Shown here: in pieces, positions 9,245 through 18,013 of the stretch | Numbering within the stretch: the stretch's first letter is position 1 | Layout: every line of letters starts with the position of its first letter | Source: G965220825 sp965220825 | GTDB taxonomy: Bacteria; Pseudomonadota; Alphaproteobacteria; UBA828 | Direction of reading: 5' to 3' | DNA length: 64,000 bases | Assembly (NCBI GenBank): GCA_965220825.1 | Contig: OZ244839.1 | Coordinates: 3,215,726 to 3,279,725, forward strand | Notes under the pieces: model-generated | The model's database searches: none | What the model was told of the DNA's origin: nothing | The model's input: only the letters and a program-made list of their open reading frames with translations | Translations under genes and position numbers: made by a program

Positions 9245-9753
9245 AGGCGGCTGCGCGCCACCCCGTCGCCCTCACGCTCAACGGGCGGCCCGTGCGCGGC
9301 TGGGCCGAGCCCCGATTGCTGCTCAGCGACTTCCTGCGCCACGAGCTCGGTGCGACCGGCGCCCATGTGGGCTGCGAGCACGGGGTCTGCGGGGCCTGTA
9401 CGGTGCGCCTCGACGGCAAGCCGGTGCGCGCCTGCCTCGCCCTCGCGGTGCAGGCGGATGGGCGGAGCGTGGAGACGGTGGAAGGGCTCGCGGCGGCGGG
9501 GGAGGCACTGAACGACCTCCAGGCCGCGTTCCGCCGTCATCACGCCCTGCAGTGCGGCTTTTGCACGGCCGGAATCCTGATGTCGCTCAGCGCCTGGCTG
9601 GAAGGCGATCCCGAGCCCGACGAAGACGCGGTTCGTGCGCTGCTGAGCGGCCATCTCTGCCGCTGTACCGGCTATTCCGGGATCGTGGCGGCGGCGCTGG
9701 AGGCGGCGGAAGCGCGCAGGCGGGCGCGCACTCCGCCCGCAGGACAGGTCTGA
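9232..9753 (+). CDS. molybdenum hydroxylase 2Fe-2S (small) subunit
   Basis: This 173-residue CoxS-type subunit shows both iron-sulfur clusters. The plant-ferredoxin-like cluster is bound by C48, C53, C56 and C68 ('GCEHGVCGACTV'), and the second cluster by C108, C111, C143 and C145 ('CGFCTAG', 'CRCTGY'). It carries electrons from the molybdenum centre to the FAD subunit. The ATG overlaps the end of the FAD subunit gene. The gene order large-medium-small (L-M-S) differs from the M-S-L order of the classical CO dehydrogenase operon. Confidence 0.97.
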   Translation: MPALKAAARHPVALTLNGRPVRGWAEPRLLLSDFLRHELGATGAHVGCEHGVCGACTVRLDGKPVRACLALAVQADGRSVETVEGLAAAGEALNDLQAAFRRHHALQCGFCTAGILMSLSAWLEGDPEPDEDAVRALLSGHLCRCTGYSGIVAAALEAAEARRRARTPPAGQV

Positions 9754-9810
9754 TACTATCCGTCGCCAGGCGCAATGAATCGCGCGCGTCCGCGAGCGAG
9801 GAGATAAGCC

Positions 9811-10662
9811 ATGTATGTCGACATCGGCGACGTCGTGCTCTTTTTCGACACCGACGGGGCCAAGCTTGTCGGCGATGGTCCCGACATGCGCGAGCGCCCG
9901 ACGCTGCTCCTGCTGCATGGCGGGCCGGGTTTCGACCATTCGCACCTCAAGGTGGGGCACGGGCCGCTCGCCGAGCACATGCAGCTCGTCTACTACGACC
10001 ACCGCGGCAACGGCCGCAGCGGCGCCGGCACGCGCGATAAATGGAACCTCGCCCAATGGGGTGACGACGTGCATTCCTTTTGCCGCGCGCTCGGGATCGA
10101 GAAGCCGGTCGTGCTCGGGCTTTCCTTCGGGGGCTTCGTCGCACAGTCCTACGCGCTGCGCCATCCCGACCACCCCGCGAAGCTCATCCTTTCCAGCACG
10201 GCGGGAAAGATGCGCTTCGACCGCGTCTTTGCCATGTTCGAGCGCATGGGCGGGCCCGAGGCGCGGAAGATCGCCGAAGACTTTTGGCGCGACGCCTCCG
10301 TCGCCGAAACCCTCGGTCCCTATCTCGAGACCTGCTTCCCGCTCTACAACCAGACGCCCCAGAACCCCGATTTCATGGCGCGCGCGGTCATCAACCCCGA
10401 TGTGCTCGGTCATTTCTTCGGTGTGCATGGCGAAGGCCGCCGCTTCGACTTCCTGCCCGCGCTCTCGCGGATCCGCTGCCCCACGCTGGTCATGGCGGGC
10501 GAGATCGATCCGGTGACTCCGGTGGAGCAAGCGGAGGATCTGGTCGCGGCGCTGCCCTCCGGTCTGGTGCGTTTCGAACGCTTCGCCGGCTGCGGCCACG
10601 GCGTCGAGCGCGACGACCAGGCCGCGGCGCTTAGCACCATCCGCGATTTCATTCTGGAATAG
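9811..10662 (+). CDS. alpha/beta hydrolase, proline iminopeptidase-like
   Basis: This 283-residue alpha/beta hydrolase has the oxyanion motif 'LLHGGPGFDHS' (about residues 35-43), the nucleophile elbow 'GLSFGG' with S105, an acid in 'GEIDPVTP' and the histidine in 'GCGHGVERDD'. The HGGPG motif and general layout match proline iminopeptidases and related lactone or amide hydrolases. GGAGAT upstream supports the ATG at 9811. It lies 57 bases after the molybdenum hydroxylase operon and probably acts on the same class of substrate. Whether it is a peptidase or an esterase cannot be decided here. Confidence 0.9.
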   Translation: MYVDIGDVVLFFDTDGAKLVGDGPDMRERPTLLLLHGGPGFDHSHLKVGHGPLAEHMQLVYYDHRGNGRSGAGTRDKWNLAQWGDDVHSFCRALGIEKPVVLGLSFGGFVAQSYALRHPDHPAKLILSSTAGKMRFDRVFAMFERMGGPEARKIAEDFWRDASVAETLGPYLETCFPLYNQTPQNPDFMARAVINPDVLGHFFGVHGEGRRFDFLPALSRIRCPTLVMAGEIDPVTPVEQAEDLVAALPSGLVRFERFAGCGHGVERDDQAAALSTIRDFILE

Positions 10663-10697
10663 GCAAATCCGTGGCCCCGTGCTTGAGGGGAGGAGCC

Positions 10698-11705
10698 ATG
10701 AATCGGGTAGAGCGGGAGCGGGCGCATGTCGTGGCGTTCGAGGAAGTCCCGCAGATCGATATGGGGCCGATGGCCTCGGGAGACGCAGAGGCCCGCCGCC
10801 AGGTGGGCGATGCGGTGCGCGACGCCTGCCGCGGAGTCGGCTTCTTCTACATAAGAAATCATGGCGTGGAGCGGGAGACGGTGGCGGGCGCGTTCCGGCA
10901 GGCGGCACGGTTCTTCGCTCTGCCCGAGCCGGAAAAACGCGTGATCCACGCCAGCACGTCGCGGTATTTTCGCGGCTATTCGGGGCTCTATGAGGAGCGG
11001 CACGATGCCGCCTCGGACTATTACGAGCCCCACGAGGTCATGGATTTCGGGCGCGAGAACGAGCCCGACGATTCGCCGGAATGTGCGGCGAGCCTGCTCT
11101 ATGGCCCCAATCTCTGGCCCGCGGGCATGCCGGCCTTTCGCGCGGCCGTCGAAGCCTACTATGGGGCCATGCTCGAAATTTCGTCCGCGCTGCTGCGTGC
11201 CTTCGCTCTCGCCCTCGCTTTGCCGGAGGCGTATTTCCTCGACAAGTTCGACCGGGCGGCCGGTGCGCTCAGGTTGCTGCATTATCCGCCGCGCCCACCC
11301 GGCGACAGGACGCTCGGCGTCGGCGCCCATACCGACTACGAAACCTTCACCATCCTGGCCCAGGACGGCACGCCCGGCCTTCAGGTGCTGAACGGCGCCG
11401 GCCGGTGGATCGACGTGCCGCCGATCGACGGGACCTTCGTGATCAATATCGGCGACCTCATGGCGCGCTGGACCAACGACCTGTTCACCTCCAACCTCCA
11501 CCGCGCCGCCAACCGCTCGGGCACGCACCGCTACTCCATCCCCTTCTTCATGGGCGCCAATGCGGATACCGAGATCCGCTGTCTCGAGAGCTGCACCGCC
11601 CCAGGCAACCCGCCGAAATATCCGCCGGTGTCGGCGGGCGTCCATATCGAATCGCGACTCGTCGAGATGCAGCACGCCCTGATGGATGCGAAACGCGCCA
11701 ATTGA
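10698..11705 (+). CDS. isopenicillin N synthase-like 2-oxoglutarate/Fe(II) dioxygenase (copy 1)
   Basis: This 335-residue protein has the non-haem-oxidase N-terminal region ('CRGVGFFYIRNHGV') and the 2OG-Fe(II) core. The iron ligands are in 'GAHTDYETF' (His, Asp) and 'NLHRAAN' (His), and the 2-oxoglutarate-binding arginine is in 'HRYSIPFF'. The family includes isopenicillin N synthase, flavone synthases and thymine 7-hydroxylase; substrates vary too much to assign one. A strong ribosome site (GGGGAGGAG) precedes the ATG. Two relatives lie at 29189-30199 and 38082-39110. Confidence 0.92.
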   Translation: MNRVERERAHVVAFEEVPQIDMGPMASGDAEARRQVGDAVRDACRGVGFFYIRNHGVERETVAGAFRQAARFFALPEPEKRVIHASTSRYFRGYSGLYEERHDAASDYYEPHEVMDFGRENEPDDSPECAASLLYGPNLWPAGMPAFRAAVEAYYGAMLEISSALLRAFALALALPEAYFLDKFDRAAGALRLLHYPPRPPGDRTLGVGAHTDYETFTILAQDGTPGLQVLNGAGRWIDVPPIDGTFVINIGDLMARWTNDLFTSNLHRAANRSGTHRYSIPFFMGANADTEIRCLESCTAPGNPPKYPPVSAGVHIESRLVEMQHALMDAKRAN

Positions 11706-11730
11706 TCGCAGTGCTCTTTCCCGGCGCCGA

Positions 11731-11760
11731 TTGACACGCGTCGTTCGCGCGGTCTGAAAT
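11731..11760 (+). promoter_or_regulatory. candidate sigma-70 promoter for the first polyamine-type ABC operon
   Basis: A consensus -35 box TTGACA (11731-11736) is followed after 18 bases by TGAAAT (11755-11760), which matches four of six -10 positions. It lies about 145 bases upstream of the binding-protein start and has no competing gene in between. The call rests on sequence match alone. Confidence 0.5.
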
Positions 11761-11904
11761 AACGCGCACGCCGTGCCTGTGCGTATCCGCCGGGCCGAAA
11801 GACGAAACGCCGCCCGTCGGTATGGCACGGGCGGGTTGATCGCGCACCCGTTACACGTCGGCTTTGTCCGTCCCCGGATAGGCCGTTGCGAGAAGGAGGC
11901 TTCG

Positions 11905-13074
11905 ATGAACGACACCACGAAACGGAAAAAGACCGCTCGTACCGGCCCGGTCGTGAACCGGCGGATTCTGCTGAAGGGAGGCGCGGCCGCGATGGGCGCC
12001 GCGGCTGCGGGTTCGCTCACCGTCTTCTCGCGCCGTGCGCGCGCCGCGGACCGGCTGCGGGTCCTCTCCTGGCCGGGCTACGAAGAGAAGGACGTGATCC
12101 AGGAGTTCGAGGACACGCACGGGGTGAAGGTCGAGTTCAAGACCTATATCGGCGGCGAGCAGATGCTCCAGTTCTTCAACCAGACCCCGCGCGGAACCTA
12201 CGACAACGTGCTGGTCGATGCCGAATATATCCGCAAGCTCGCCGCGATCGACGCGCTCGAGCCCTACGATCCCGGCGCGATACCCGAGCTCGCCAACTAC
12301 CACCCGAAGTTCACCGACATGTACCAGGTGCAGGCCGACGGCGGGATGGTCTGGGGCACGCCGACTCGCTTCAGCTTCTACGCCATCTCCTACAATTCGG
12401 ACCATATGAGCAGGGAAGAGAGCCAGGACTGGAACTCTCTCTTCATGCCCAAGTTCACCGGAAAGATCGGTATTTTCGACTGGTACCTGCCCAACATGGG
12501 CAATGCGAGCCTCGCCGTGCACCCCAACAAGGAGAACCCCTACGACCTCACGGACGCGCAGCTCGGCGCAGTCCGGGACTGGCTCCTCAAGCTGAGGCCC
12601 CAGGTCAACATGTTCGGCGCGGGTGCCCAGGCCCTCGTGCAGGCGATGATCAACGGCGACATCGTCGCCGCGATGATCGGCGACCTCGACCTCGACCTGA
12701 AGCTCGCCGGCCATGTGAACTTCGAGTCGACGATCCCGACGCAGGGCGGTATCCGCTGGCAGGAGGTGGCCACGCTCTGCAAGCAGAGCGAGAACAAGGA
12801 GCTCGCTCTCGAGTGGATCAAATATATGAGCCAGGCCCATATCCAGGCGAAGCTCGCCTACACCAAGGCGTTCAAGGCCCGCGGCCCCAACCTGAAGATC
12901 GCCGAACATTGGACCGAGGAGCAAAACCGGCTCATGGGCTACTACCCCGATCCCGACGACGGCAGCCGGATGTGGGTCGAGACGCTGATCGACCGCAGTT
13001 TCGGCCGCGACCTTCCCGTGCAGCAGGAGGAGAAGGTTTGGATCGATATTTTCAACGAGTTCAAGACCGGCTGA
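11905..13074 (+). CDS. ABC transporter substrate-binding protein, PotD/PotF-like, Tat-exported
   Basis: This 389-residue periplasmic binding protein has a twin-arginine signal (R19-R20 in 'NRRILLKGG', then an Ala/Gly-rich hydrophobic stretch ending near 'ARAAD'). The mature part begins 'LRVLSWPGYEEKDVIQEFE', typical of spermidine/putrescine and related opine or thiamine binding proteins. AAGGAGG lies immediately upstream of the ATG, an excellent ribosome site. It is the first gene of a four-gene importer (binding protein, ATPase, two permeases). The ligand is unproven; a polyamine-like or amino-acid-derived cation is the usual guess. Confidence 0.92.
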   Translation: MNDTTKRKKTARTGPVVNRRILLKGGAAAMGAAAAGSLTVFSRRARAADRLRVLSWPGYEEKDVIQEFEDTHGVKVEFKTYIGGEQMLQFFNQTPRGTYDNVLVDAEYIRKLAAIDALEPYDPGAIPELANYHPKFTDMYQVQADGGMVWGTPTRFSFYAISYNSDHMSREESQDWNSLFMPKFTGKIGIFDWYLPNMGNASLAVHPNKENPYDLTDAQLGAVRDWLLKLRPQVNMFGAGAQALVQAMINGDIVAAMIGDLDLDLKLAGHVNFESTIPTQGGIRWQEVATLCKQSENKELALEWIKYMSQAHIQAKLAYTKAFKARGPNLKIAEHWTEEQNRLMGYYPDPDDGSRMWVETLIDRSFGRDLPVQQEEKVWIDIFNEFKTG

Positions 13075-13128
13075 GCCTTCGAACCCGCATACATAAGGGG
13101 AATGCCGCGGCAGGCGGCGTGCGGGCGC

Positions 13129-13165
13129 GGTGCGCGGAGGTGGTCTTCTGCGCTCCGCGCGCACC
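13129..13165 (+). other. intercistronic stem-loop between binding-protein and ATPase genes
   Basis: GGTGCGCGGAG (13129-13139) can pair with CTCCGCGCGCACC (13153-13165), giving an 11-bp stem with a two-base bulge. There is no T-run, so it is more likely an mRNA-stabilising or partial-attenuation hairpin than a full terminator. Such hairpins allow the binding protein to be made in excess over the membrane parts. Confidence 0.5.
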
Positions 13166-13212
13166 ATGTGGCGGTCCTTGTCCGCGGCCGAGGGGGAGCA
13201 TCGTGACGAGCG

Positions 13213-14346
13213 ATGGCGTCTGAGCGCACCGGCGCGGCTGCGGCTGGTGCGGTCGCCGATCTGGAGGTTCGCGGCGTCGCCAAGCGCTTCGGCTCCGTGG
13301 TCGCCGTCAAGCGAGTCGATCTGGAGGTCCGCCGGGGCGAGTTCGTCGCCATCATGGGGCCGAGCGGCTGCGGAAAGACGACCCTCCTCCGGATCATCGC
13401 GGGGCTGGAGAGGGCGGACGAGGGCACGCTGCTGCTGCGCGGGACGGACATCGGCGACGTGCCGGTGCACAAGCGGAGCACCCGGCTCATCTGGCAGGAC
13501 TATTCGCTCTTCCCCTTCCTCAATGTGCGCAAGAACATCGAGTTCGGACTGACGCTCCGGCGCCACGACAAGAAGGCCGTGCGCCGCAAGGTGGAGGCCG
13601 TGGCCGAGCTGGTGCATCTGGGCCATCTTCTCTCGCGCCGCATCGGCCAGTTGAGCGGCGGCGAGAAGCAGCGGGTCGCCATCGCCCGCGCGCTGATCAC
13701 GGAGCCCGAGATCCTTCTTCTCGACGAGCCCCTGAGCTCGCTCGATGCGCATCTCAGGATCAAGGTGCAGAGCGAGCTCACGGCCCTGCAGCGGGAACTC
13801 GGCATCTCCTTCATCTACGTCACCCACAATCAGAGCGAAGCGTTCGCCATGGCGGACAGGGTGGTGGTGATGAACAAGGGTGAGATCGAGCAGATCGGCC
13901 GCCCGGCGCAGATCTTCAATCGGCCCGCCACCCATTTCGTTGCCGAGTTCGTCGGTGCCAACAATATTTTCGAGGGACAGGTCGCCGCCGCCGAGGGGCG
14001 TACGGTCGTCGTGGAATGCCCGCACGGCCCGGTGCGGATCGAGGGGCATGGCGGCGCGCTGGACCGCGGTGCCTCCGTGGAGCTCGTCGTGCAGGCCGAC
14101 AAGCTGCGCCGCCTCCGGGGCGCGCCCGACGGCCGGAACGCGATCCGGGCGGTGCTGAAAGGCCGGGAGTTCACCGGCTCCCAGGTGATCTATTACCTGG
14201 AGACCGCGCACGGTACCGAAGTGAAGATGGTTCTTCAGGAGCCCTTCACCGAGGGCGAAGGGACGGAGATCAATACGGAAATGGCACTGTGCTGGGCGCC
14301 CGAGGACACCGTCATCCTGGGGCGCGGGGACGCAAGCCCGCCGTGA
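13213..14346 (+). CDS. ABC transporter ATP-binding protein, PotA/FbpC-like
   Basis: This 377-residue ATPase has Walker A 'GPSGCGKTT' (about 49-57), the Q-loop 'WQDYSLFPF', the signature 'LSGGEKQRVAIARA', Walker B 'LLDEPLSS' and the H-loop histidine in 'YVTHNQ'. All catalytic residues are intact. The C-terminal third is a TOBE-type regulatory domain. It energises the importer whose binding protein precedes it and whose permeases follow. Confidence 0.95.
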   Translation: MASERTGAAAAGAVADLEVRGVAKRFGSVVAVKRVDLEVRRGEFVAIMGPSGCGKTTLLRIIAGLERADEGTLLLRGTDIGDVPVHKRSTRLIWQDYSLFPFLNVRKNIEFGLTLRRHDKKAVRRKVEAVAELVHLGHLLSRRIGQLSGGEKQRVAIARALITEPEILLLDEPLSSLDAHLRIKVQSELTALQRELGISFIYVTHNQSEAFAMADRVVVMNKGEIEQIGRPAQIFNRPATHFVAEFVGANNIFEGQVAAAEGRTVVVECPHGPVRIEGHGGALDRGASVELVVQADKLRRLRGAPDGRNAIRAVLKGREFTGSQVIYYLETAHGTEVKMVLQEPFTEGEGTEINTEMALCWAPEDTVILGRGDASPP

Positions 14347-14392
14347 CCGCGCATCCCGCCGCCCGGCCCGGCCCGGCGCCGGCGAAGGCACG

Positions 14393-15301
14393 GTGACCGC
14401 CGCCGCCGGCCTTCCGCCCTCCAACAGGAGCCCTCTCAAGGCGGGCTTCCTGGCACCGCCGCTCGCCTATTTCGGGGTCTTCTTCCTCGCCCCGCTCGTC
14501 CTCTTGATCGTGCTCGGCTTCTGGATCGTGCGGGACTATCAGATCGTCGCCGAATTCTCGGTCGGCAACTATGTCGACATCTTCTCCCAGTTCTTCAGCC
14601 GCTCCCGTTTCGGATGGGCGCTTGTCCAGTCGCTCTATGTGGCGGTCACCACCAGTGCCGTCGCGGTCGTCTTCTGCTACCTGCTTGCGATGGGGATCGT
14701 CTTCTGCATCCCGGAGCGCTATCAGCGGCTCTTCCTCGTCCTTGCCATACTGCCTTTCTGGAGCAGCTACATCCTGCGGCTCTTCGCCTGGCAGCTCATC
14801 CTGTCGCGGAACGGCGCGCTCAATTACGTGCTCGGCGAGATCGGCCTCGACGAGCCCGTGATCATCACCAACACCCAGATCGGGACGCGGATCGGCCTCG
14901 TCCACTACCTCTCGCCGATCCTGATCATCATCCTCTACGTCACGCTCATCAACGTGAACCGGAACCTGATCGAGGCGGCGCGGGAGCTGGGAGCCACCCG
15001 CCTGCAGGCGTTCTGGCGCGTGATCGTGCCGCTCAGCAGGCTCGGGCTGGTCTTCGCCTTCGGGTTCGGGACGATCGTGAGCTTCGGGGACGTGCTGGCG
15101 GGATTCCTGCTGGGCGGCGGGATCGGCCGGTCCCTGGTCGGTTCCTACCCGCTCTATTCCAACATGATCATGGCCGACTACAACAGCTACACGAACCTTC
15201 CGCGCACGGCGGCTCTCGCAACCATCATGGTCGCCGTCATGGTGGCGATGCTGGTGGTGGCCTACCGCTCGGCGGACCGCGCCAGGGACCGGGTGTCCTA
15301 G
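14393..15301 (+). CDS. ABC transporter permease, PotB-like
   Basis: This 302-residue inner-membrane permease has about six hydrophobic segments. The coupling-helix (EAA) motif reads 'EAARELGATRLQAFWRVIVPLS'-like in its C-terminal half. The GTG at 14393 gives the usual N-terminus; the first transmembrane segment begins near residue 25. The partner permease starts three bases after its stop, so the two are translationally linked. Confidence 0.93.
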   Translation: MTAAAGLPPSNRSPLKAGFLAPPLAYFGVFFLAPLVLLIVLGFWIVRDYQIVAEFSVGNYVDIFSQFFSRSRFGWALVQSLYVAVTTSAVAVVFCYLLAMGIVFCIPERYQRLFLVLAILPFWSSYILRLFAWQLILSRNGALNYVLGEIGLDEPVIITNTQIGTRIGLVHYLSPILIIILYVTLINVNRNLIEAARELGATRLQAFWRVIVPLSRLGLVFAFGFGTIVSFGDVLAGFLLGGGIGRSLVGSYPLYSNMIMADYNSYTNLPRTAALATIMVAVMVAMLVVAYRSADRARDRVS

Positions 15302-15303
15302 GG

Positions 15304-16122
15304 ATGGGCCGCGCCAACGTCTATCTGCGGGAGAACGGTTATCGGATCGCCGGGCGGGTCTACCTCTTTTTCGGTTTCATATTTCTTCTTCTGCCGATCG
15401 TCTTTCTGATTCTCTTCTCGTTTCAGAAGAACGTCTATTCCTCCCTTCCGTTGGAGGGCTGGAGCCTGCGCTGGTACGACAAGCTGGTGGAAGACGGCGT
15501 GCTGTTCGATGCGCTGCTGAACAGCCTCAAGGTCTCGCCCATCGCGGCGACGGCGGCGTCCGTCATCGGTTTCCTTGCAGCCTATGCGCTCAACCGCTTC
15601 GTCTTTCCCGGCCGGCTGCTCACCGCGACCATGCTCATCCTTCCGATCCTCATACCGCCGCTGATCCTGGGAGTCTCGCTTCTCGGCCTTCTGTCCCGTA
15701 TCGGTCTGCATGGCGAGCTCTACAGCATCATCATCGCGCACACGCTGCTGCTCACCGCGCCGGCGATGGCGATCATCCAGCTTCGGCTGGCGCAGATGCC
15801 GCCGGCGCTGGAAGAGGCCGCCTGGGACCTGGGCGCGAACGAGCTCCAGACCGTGTGGCGCGTCGTGCTGCCCTGGGCGCTTCCCGGCATTGCCGGCGGC
15901 TGGCTGCTGGCCTTCACCTTCTCCTTCGACGAGTTCATCATCGCCTGGTTCGTCTCGGGCTTCGATCAGACCCTGCCGGTCGCCATCTATAATGTCATGA
16001 TCACGACCCATGAGGCGTCGCTGAACGCGATCGGGACCATCGTCTTCGGCCTGCTCCTGCTGACCCTGCTCGGCGCGGAACTGCTGATCGTCCCGCTTTT
16101 CCTGAGACGCCGCAGGACGTAG
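15304..16122 (+). CDS. ABC transporter permease, PotC-like
   Basis: This 272-residue permease is the second membrane subunit of the first polyamine-type importer. It has an N-terminal transmembrane helix ('VYLFFGFIFLLLPIVF') and a coupling motif 'EEAAWDLGANELQTVWRVVLP'-like, followed by 'FSFDEFIIAWF', a common PotC feature. It follows the PotB-like gene with almost no gap. Confidence 0.94.
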   Translation: MGRANVYLRENGYRIAGRVYLFFGFIFLLLPIVFLILFSFQKNVYSSLPLEGWSLRWYDKLVEDGVLFDALLNSLKVSPIAATAASVIGFLAAYALNRFVFPGRLLTATMLILPILIPPLILGVSLLGLLSRIGLHGELYSIIIAHTLLLTAPAMAIIQLRLAQMPPALEEAAWDLGANELQTVWRVVLPWALPGIAGGWLLAFTFSFDEFIIAWFVSGFDQTLPVAIYNVMITTHEASLNAIGTIVFGLLLLTLLGAELLIVPLFLRRRRT

Positions 16123-16152
16123 GGCGGGCCTCGGCCACGGAAGGAGCGCACC

Positions 16153-16680
16153 ATGGAGAAGACGGACCATATGAGGCGTGCGATCGATCTCGCGCGGGAA
16201 AAGATGCGCGCCGGAGAAGGCCACTGGCCGTTCGGCTGCCTCATCGTCAAGGACGGCGAAGTGGTGGGCGAGGGCTGCAACGACATGGGGTTCTCGCTCG
16301 ACCCCACGGGCCATGGCGAGATCGTCGCCATACGCGATGCCTGCAAGCGCCTCGGGACCATGGATCTCTCGGGCTGCGAGCTCTACACGAGCTGCGAGCC
16401 TTGCCCGCTCTGCACTGCCGCGATCTGGCTGACGAAAATCGCCAAGGTGTATTACGCGGCCGCAATAGAGGATTGCCGCCTGGTGGGCTCGGACCATTTG
16501 CCCTTGCGCGGCGAGGTGGCGCGGCCGATCCACGAACGGACCACGCCGGCCGAGCGGCTTCTCGGCGATGAGGGGCGCGCGCTCATCGCGGAATGGGCCG
16601 AACGCATCGCGCGCGATCCGGCGCTGCAAAGGGAACGCGCACGCATGGCACCCATCGGAGAGCGGACCGGCCGGGGATAG
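16153..16680 (+). CDS. nucleoside/base deaminase, CMP-dCMP (guanine deaminase-like) family
   Basis: This 175-residue zinc deaminase has H54 and E56 in 'GHGEIVAI' and the cysteine pair C84 and C87 in 'SCEPCPLC', the full zinc/catalytic set of the CDA superfamily. The length and the 'NDMGFSLDPTGHGE' context fit guanine deaminase-like proteins rather than TadA, whose motif is usually HAE. It begins 30 bases after the first importer's last gene, suggesting that the imported compound, or one made from it, is a nitrogen base or is deaminated. Confidence 0.88.
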   Translation: MEKTDHMRRAIDLAREKMRAGEGHWPFGCLIVKDGEVVGEGCNDMGFSLDPTGHGEIVAIRDACKRLGTMDLSGCELYTSCEPCPLCTAAIWLTKIAKVYYAAAIEDCRLVGSDHLPLRGEVARPIHERTTPAERLLGDEGRALIAEWAERIARDPALQRERARMAPIGERTGRG

Positions 16681-16795
16681 CCTGCGCGGTGGCGTGCGGC
16701 CGCGTCTCGCATCCGATGGGCGGGGCGAGCGATGACGCCTCGCGGGGCGTTATGCGACCATCGGGCCCGCGGAGCCAGCATCTCGGGAGAACAGG

Positions 16796-17872
16796 ATGAG
16801 CGCTCTCAGGGCCGTGTTGCAGGAAATTCTGGACGACTATGTGGCAGAGGGCATTGTCGGCGTTTCGCTGGCGCTGCGCGTACCGGGTGAAGAGGATGTG
16901 CTGGTTGCGAGCGGCTTGGCCGACCGCACGCGTCGCGAGGTGCTGACACCCGGTCATCTCTTCCGTATTGCGAGCTGCACGAAAACCTATGTCGCCGCGT
17001 GCCTTCTGCAACTCGTCCAGGAGGGCAGGGTCGATCTCGACGAGTCCATCGCCCGGTGGTTCCCCGATCTGCCGAAGGCCGGGCGGCTGCCGGTCCGCGT
17101 TCTGTTGAACCACCGCGGCGGGCTTCCCGAGTTCGAGAACCACATGCCCATGATCTCGGACCGGGTCTGGACTCCGCAGGAGATCGTCGACTTCGCCTTC
17201 GAGGTGACGAAGCAGAAGGAGCCCGGCGGCGAAATGCAGTACAACAACACCGGCTACATCCTCGCCGGAATGATCGTCGCGCGGGAGTTAGGCGGTAGCC
17301 TGAGCGAGGCTCTGAGAGCGCGTCTGCTGGAGCCGCTCGGACTTCGCGACACATGGATCGGTTCGGACGAGACCTATCCTGCCGAACGGCTGGCGCGCGC
17401 CTATTTCCATCGGGAGGACGAGGACGGCCAGTGGGACATCGCCGGCGCCGGAGAGCCCGTCGACGGCTGCTGGGACGCGACCGATTGGTTCCCCCTTTCC
17501 GGCGCCAACGCGGCAGGCGACGTGGTAGCGACACCGCGCGATTTGACGCATTGGATCGACAGCCTTTTCGCCGGCCGGGTGCTGGACGATACCCGCCTTT
17601 ATGAAATGGCCGGCAATCTGAAAGACGCGCGCTTCCCGGGTGCGCCGATTACCGCGAACGGGCACGGCATCCTGGTCTCGACCATCGACGGGCTGGAGAT
17701 CAAGGGTCATATCGGCCAGCTGCCCGGCCACACCACCTGCACCGGCCGCCATGAGGCGTCCGGCGTAAGTGCCACGCTCTGTCAGAATTCGGGTGCCGGC
17801 GACTTCGAATCGTTTTATCTGGCGGGGATCCACGCGCCCTTTGCCGCCTGCATCCGCGCCGCGGGGCGGTAA
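16796..17872 (+). CDS. serine hydrolase, beta-lactamase class C / D-aminopeptidase-like
   Basis: This 358-residue penicillin-recognising serine hydrolase has the S-x-x-K tetrad at S60-K63 ('SCTK'), the Y-x-N motif at residues 149-151 ('YNN') and a likely third motif 'HIGQLPG' near the C-terminus. No signal peptide is seen, so a cytoplasmic esterase, amidase or D-aminopeptidase is more likely than a beta-lactamase. It sits between two polyamine-type importers. Confidence 0.88.
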   Translation: MSALRAVLQEILDDYVAEGIVGVSLALRVPGEEDVLVASGLADRTRREVLTPGHLFRIASCTKTYVAACLLQLVQEGRVDLDESIARWFPDLPKAGRLPVRVLLNHRGGLPEFENHMPMISDRVWTPQEIVDFAFEVTKQKEPGGEMQYNNTGYILAGMIVARELGGSLSEALRARLLEPLGLRDTWIGSDETYPAERLARAYFHREDEDGQWDIAGAGEPVDGCWDATDWFPLSGANAAGDVVATPRDLTHWIDSLFAGRVLDDTRLYEMAGNLKDARFPGAPITANGHGILVSTIDGLEIKGHIGQLPGHTTCTGRHEASGVSATLCQNSGAGDFESFYLAGIHAPFAACIRAAGR

Positions 17873-17904
17873 CGCCTTCGTGACGGCGGCGAACGCGCTG
17901 CATC

Positions 17905-17933
17905 TTGCCGTCCCGCATGGGCCGCCGCATACT
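17905..17933 (+). promoter_or_regulatory. weak candidate promoter for the second polyamine-type ABC operon
   Basis: TTGCCG (17905-17910) and CATACT (17928-17933) are separated by 17 bases. Each matches four of six consensus positions. It lies about 80 bases upstream of the binding-protein start. The match is modest and could be chance. Confidence 0.3.
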
Positions 17934-18013
17934 CGCGGCAGCAGCTGCAACCGGCGTCTCGCCGTCCGCCCGGCGCCGCGACGCAGGACGAAATGTCGAA
18001 CGGAGGGGAGGCT

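Noticed and set aside
5910..9753. Aerobic carbon monoxide dehydrogenase (CoxLMS)
   Set aside because: The active-site loop is TGLNRGFGG and not AYxCSFR, and the gene order is L-M-S. It is a general molybdenum hydroxylase.
16153..16680. tRNA adenosine deaminase TadA
   Set aside because: The zinc motif is HGE and the context fits guanine/nucleoside deaminases; TadA usually has HAE.
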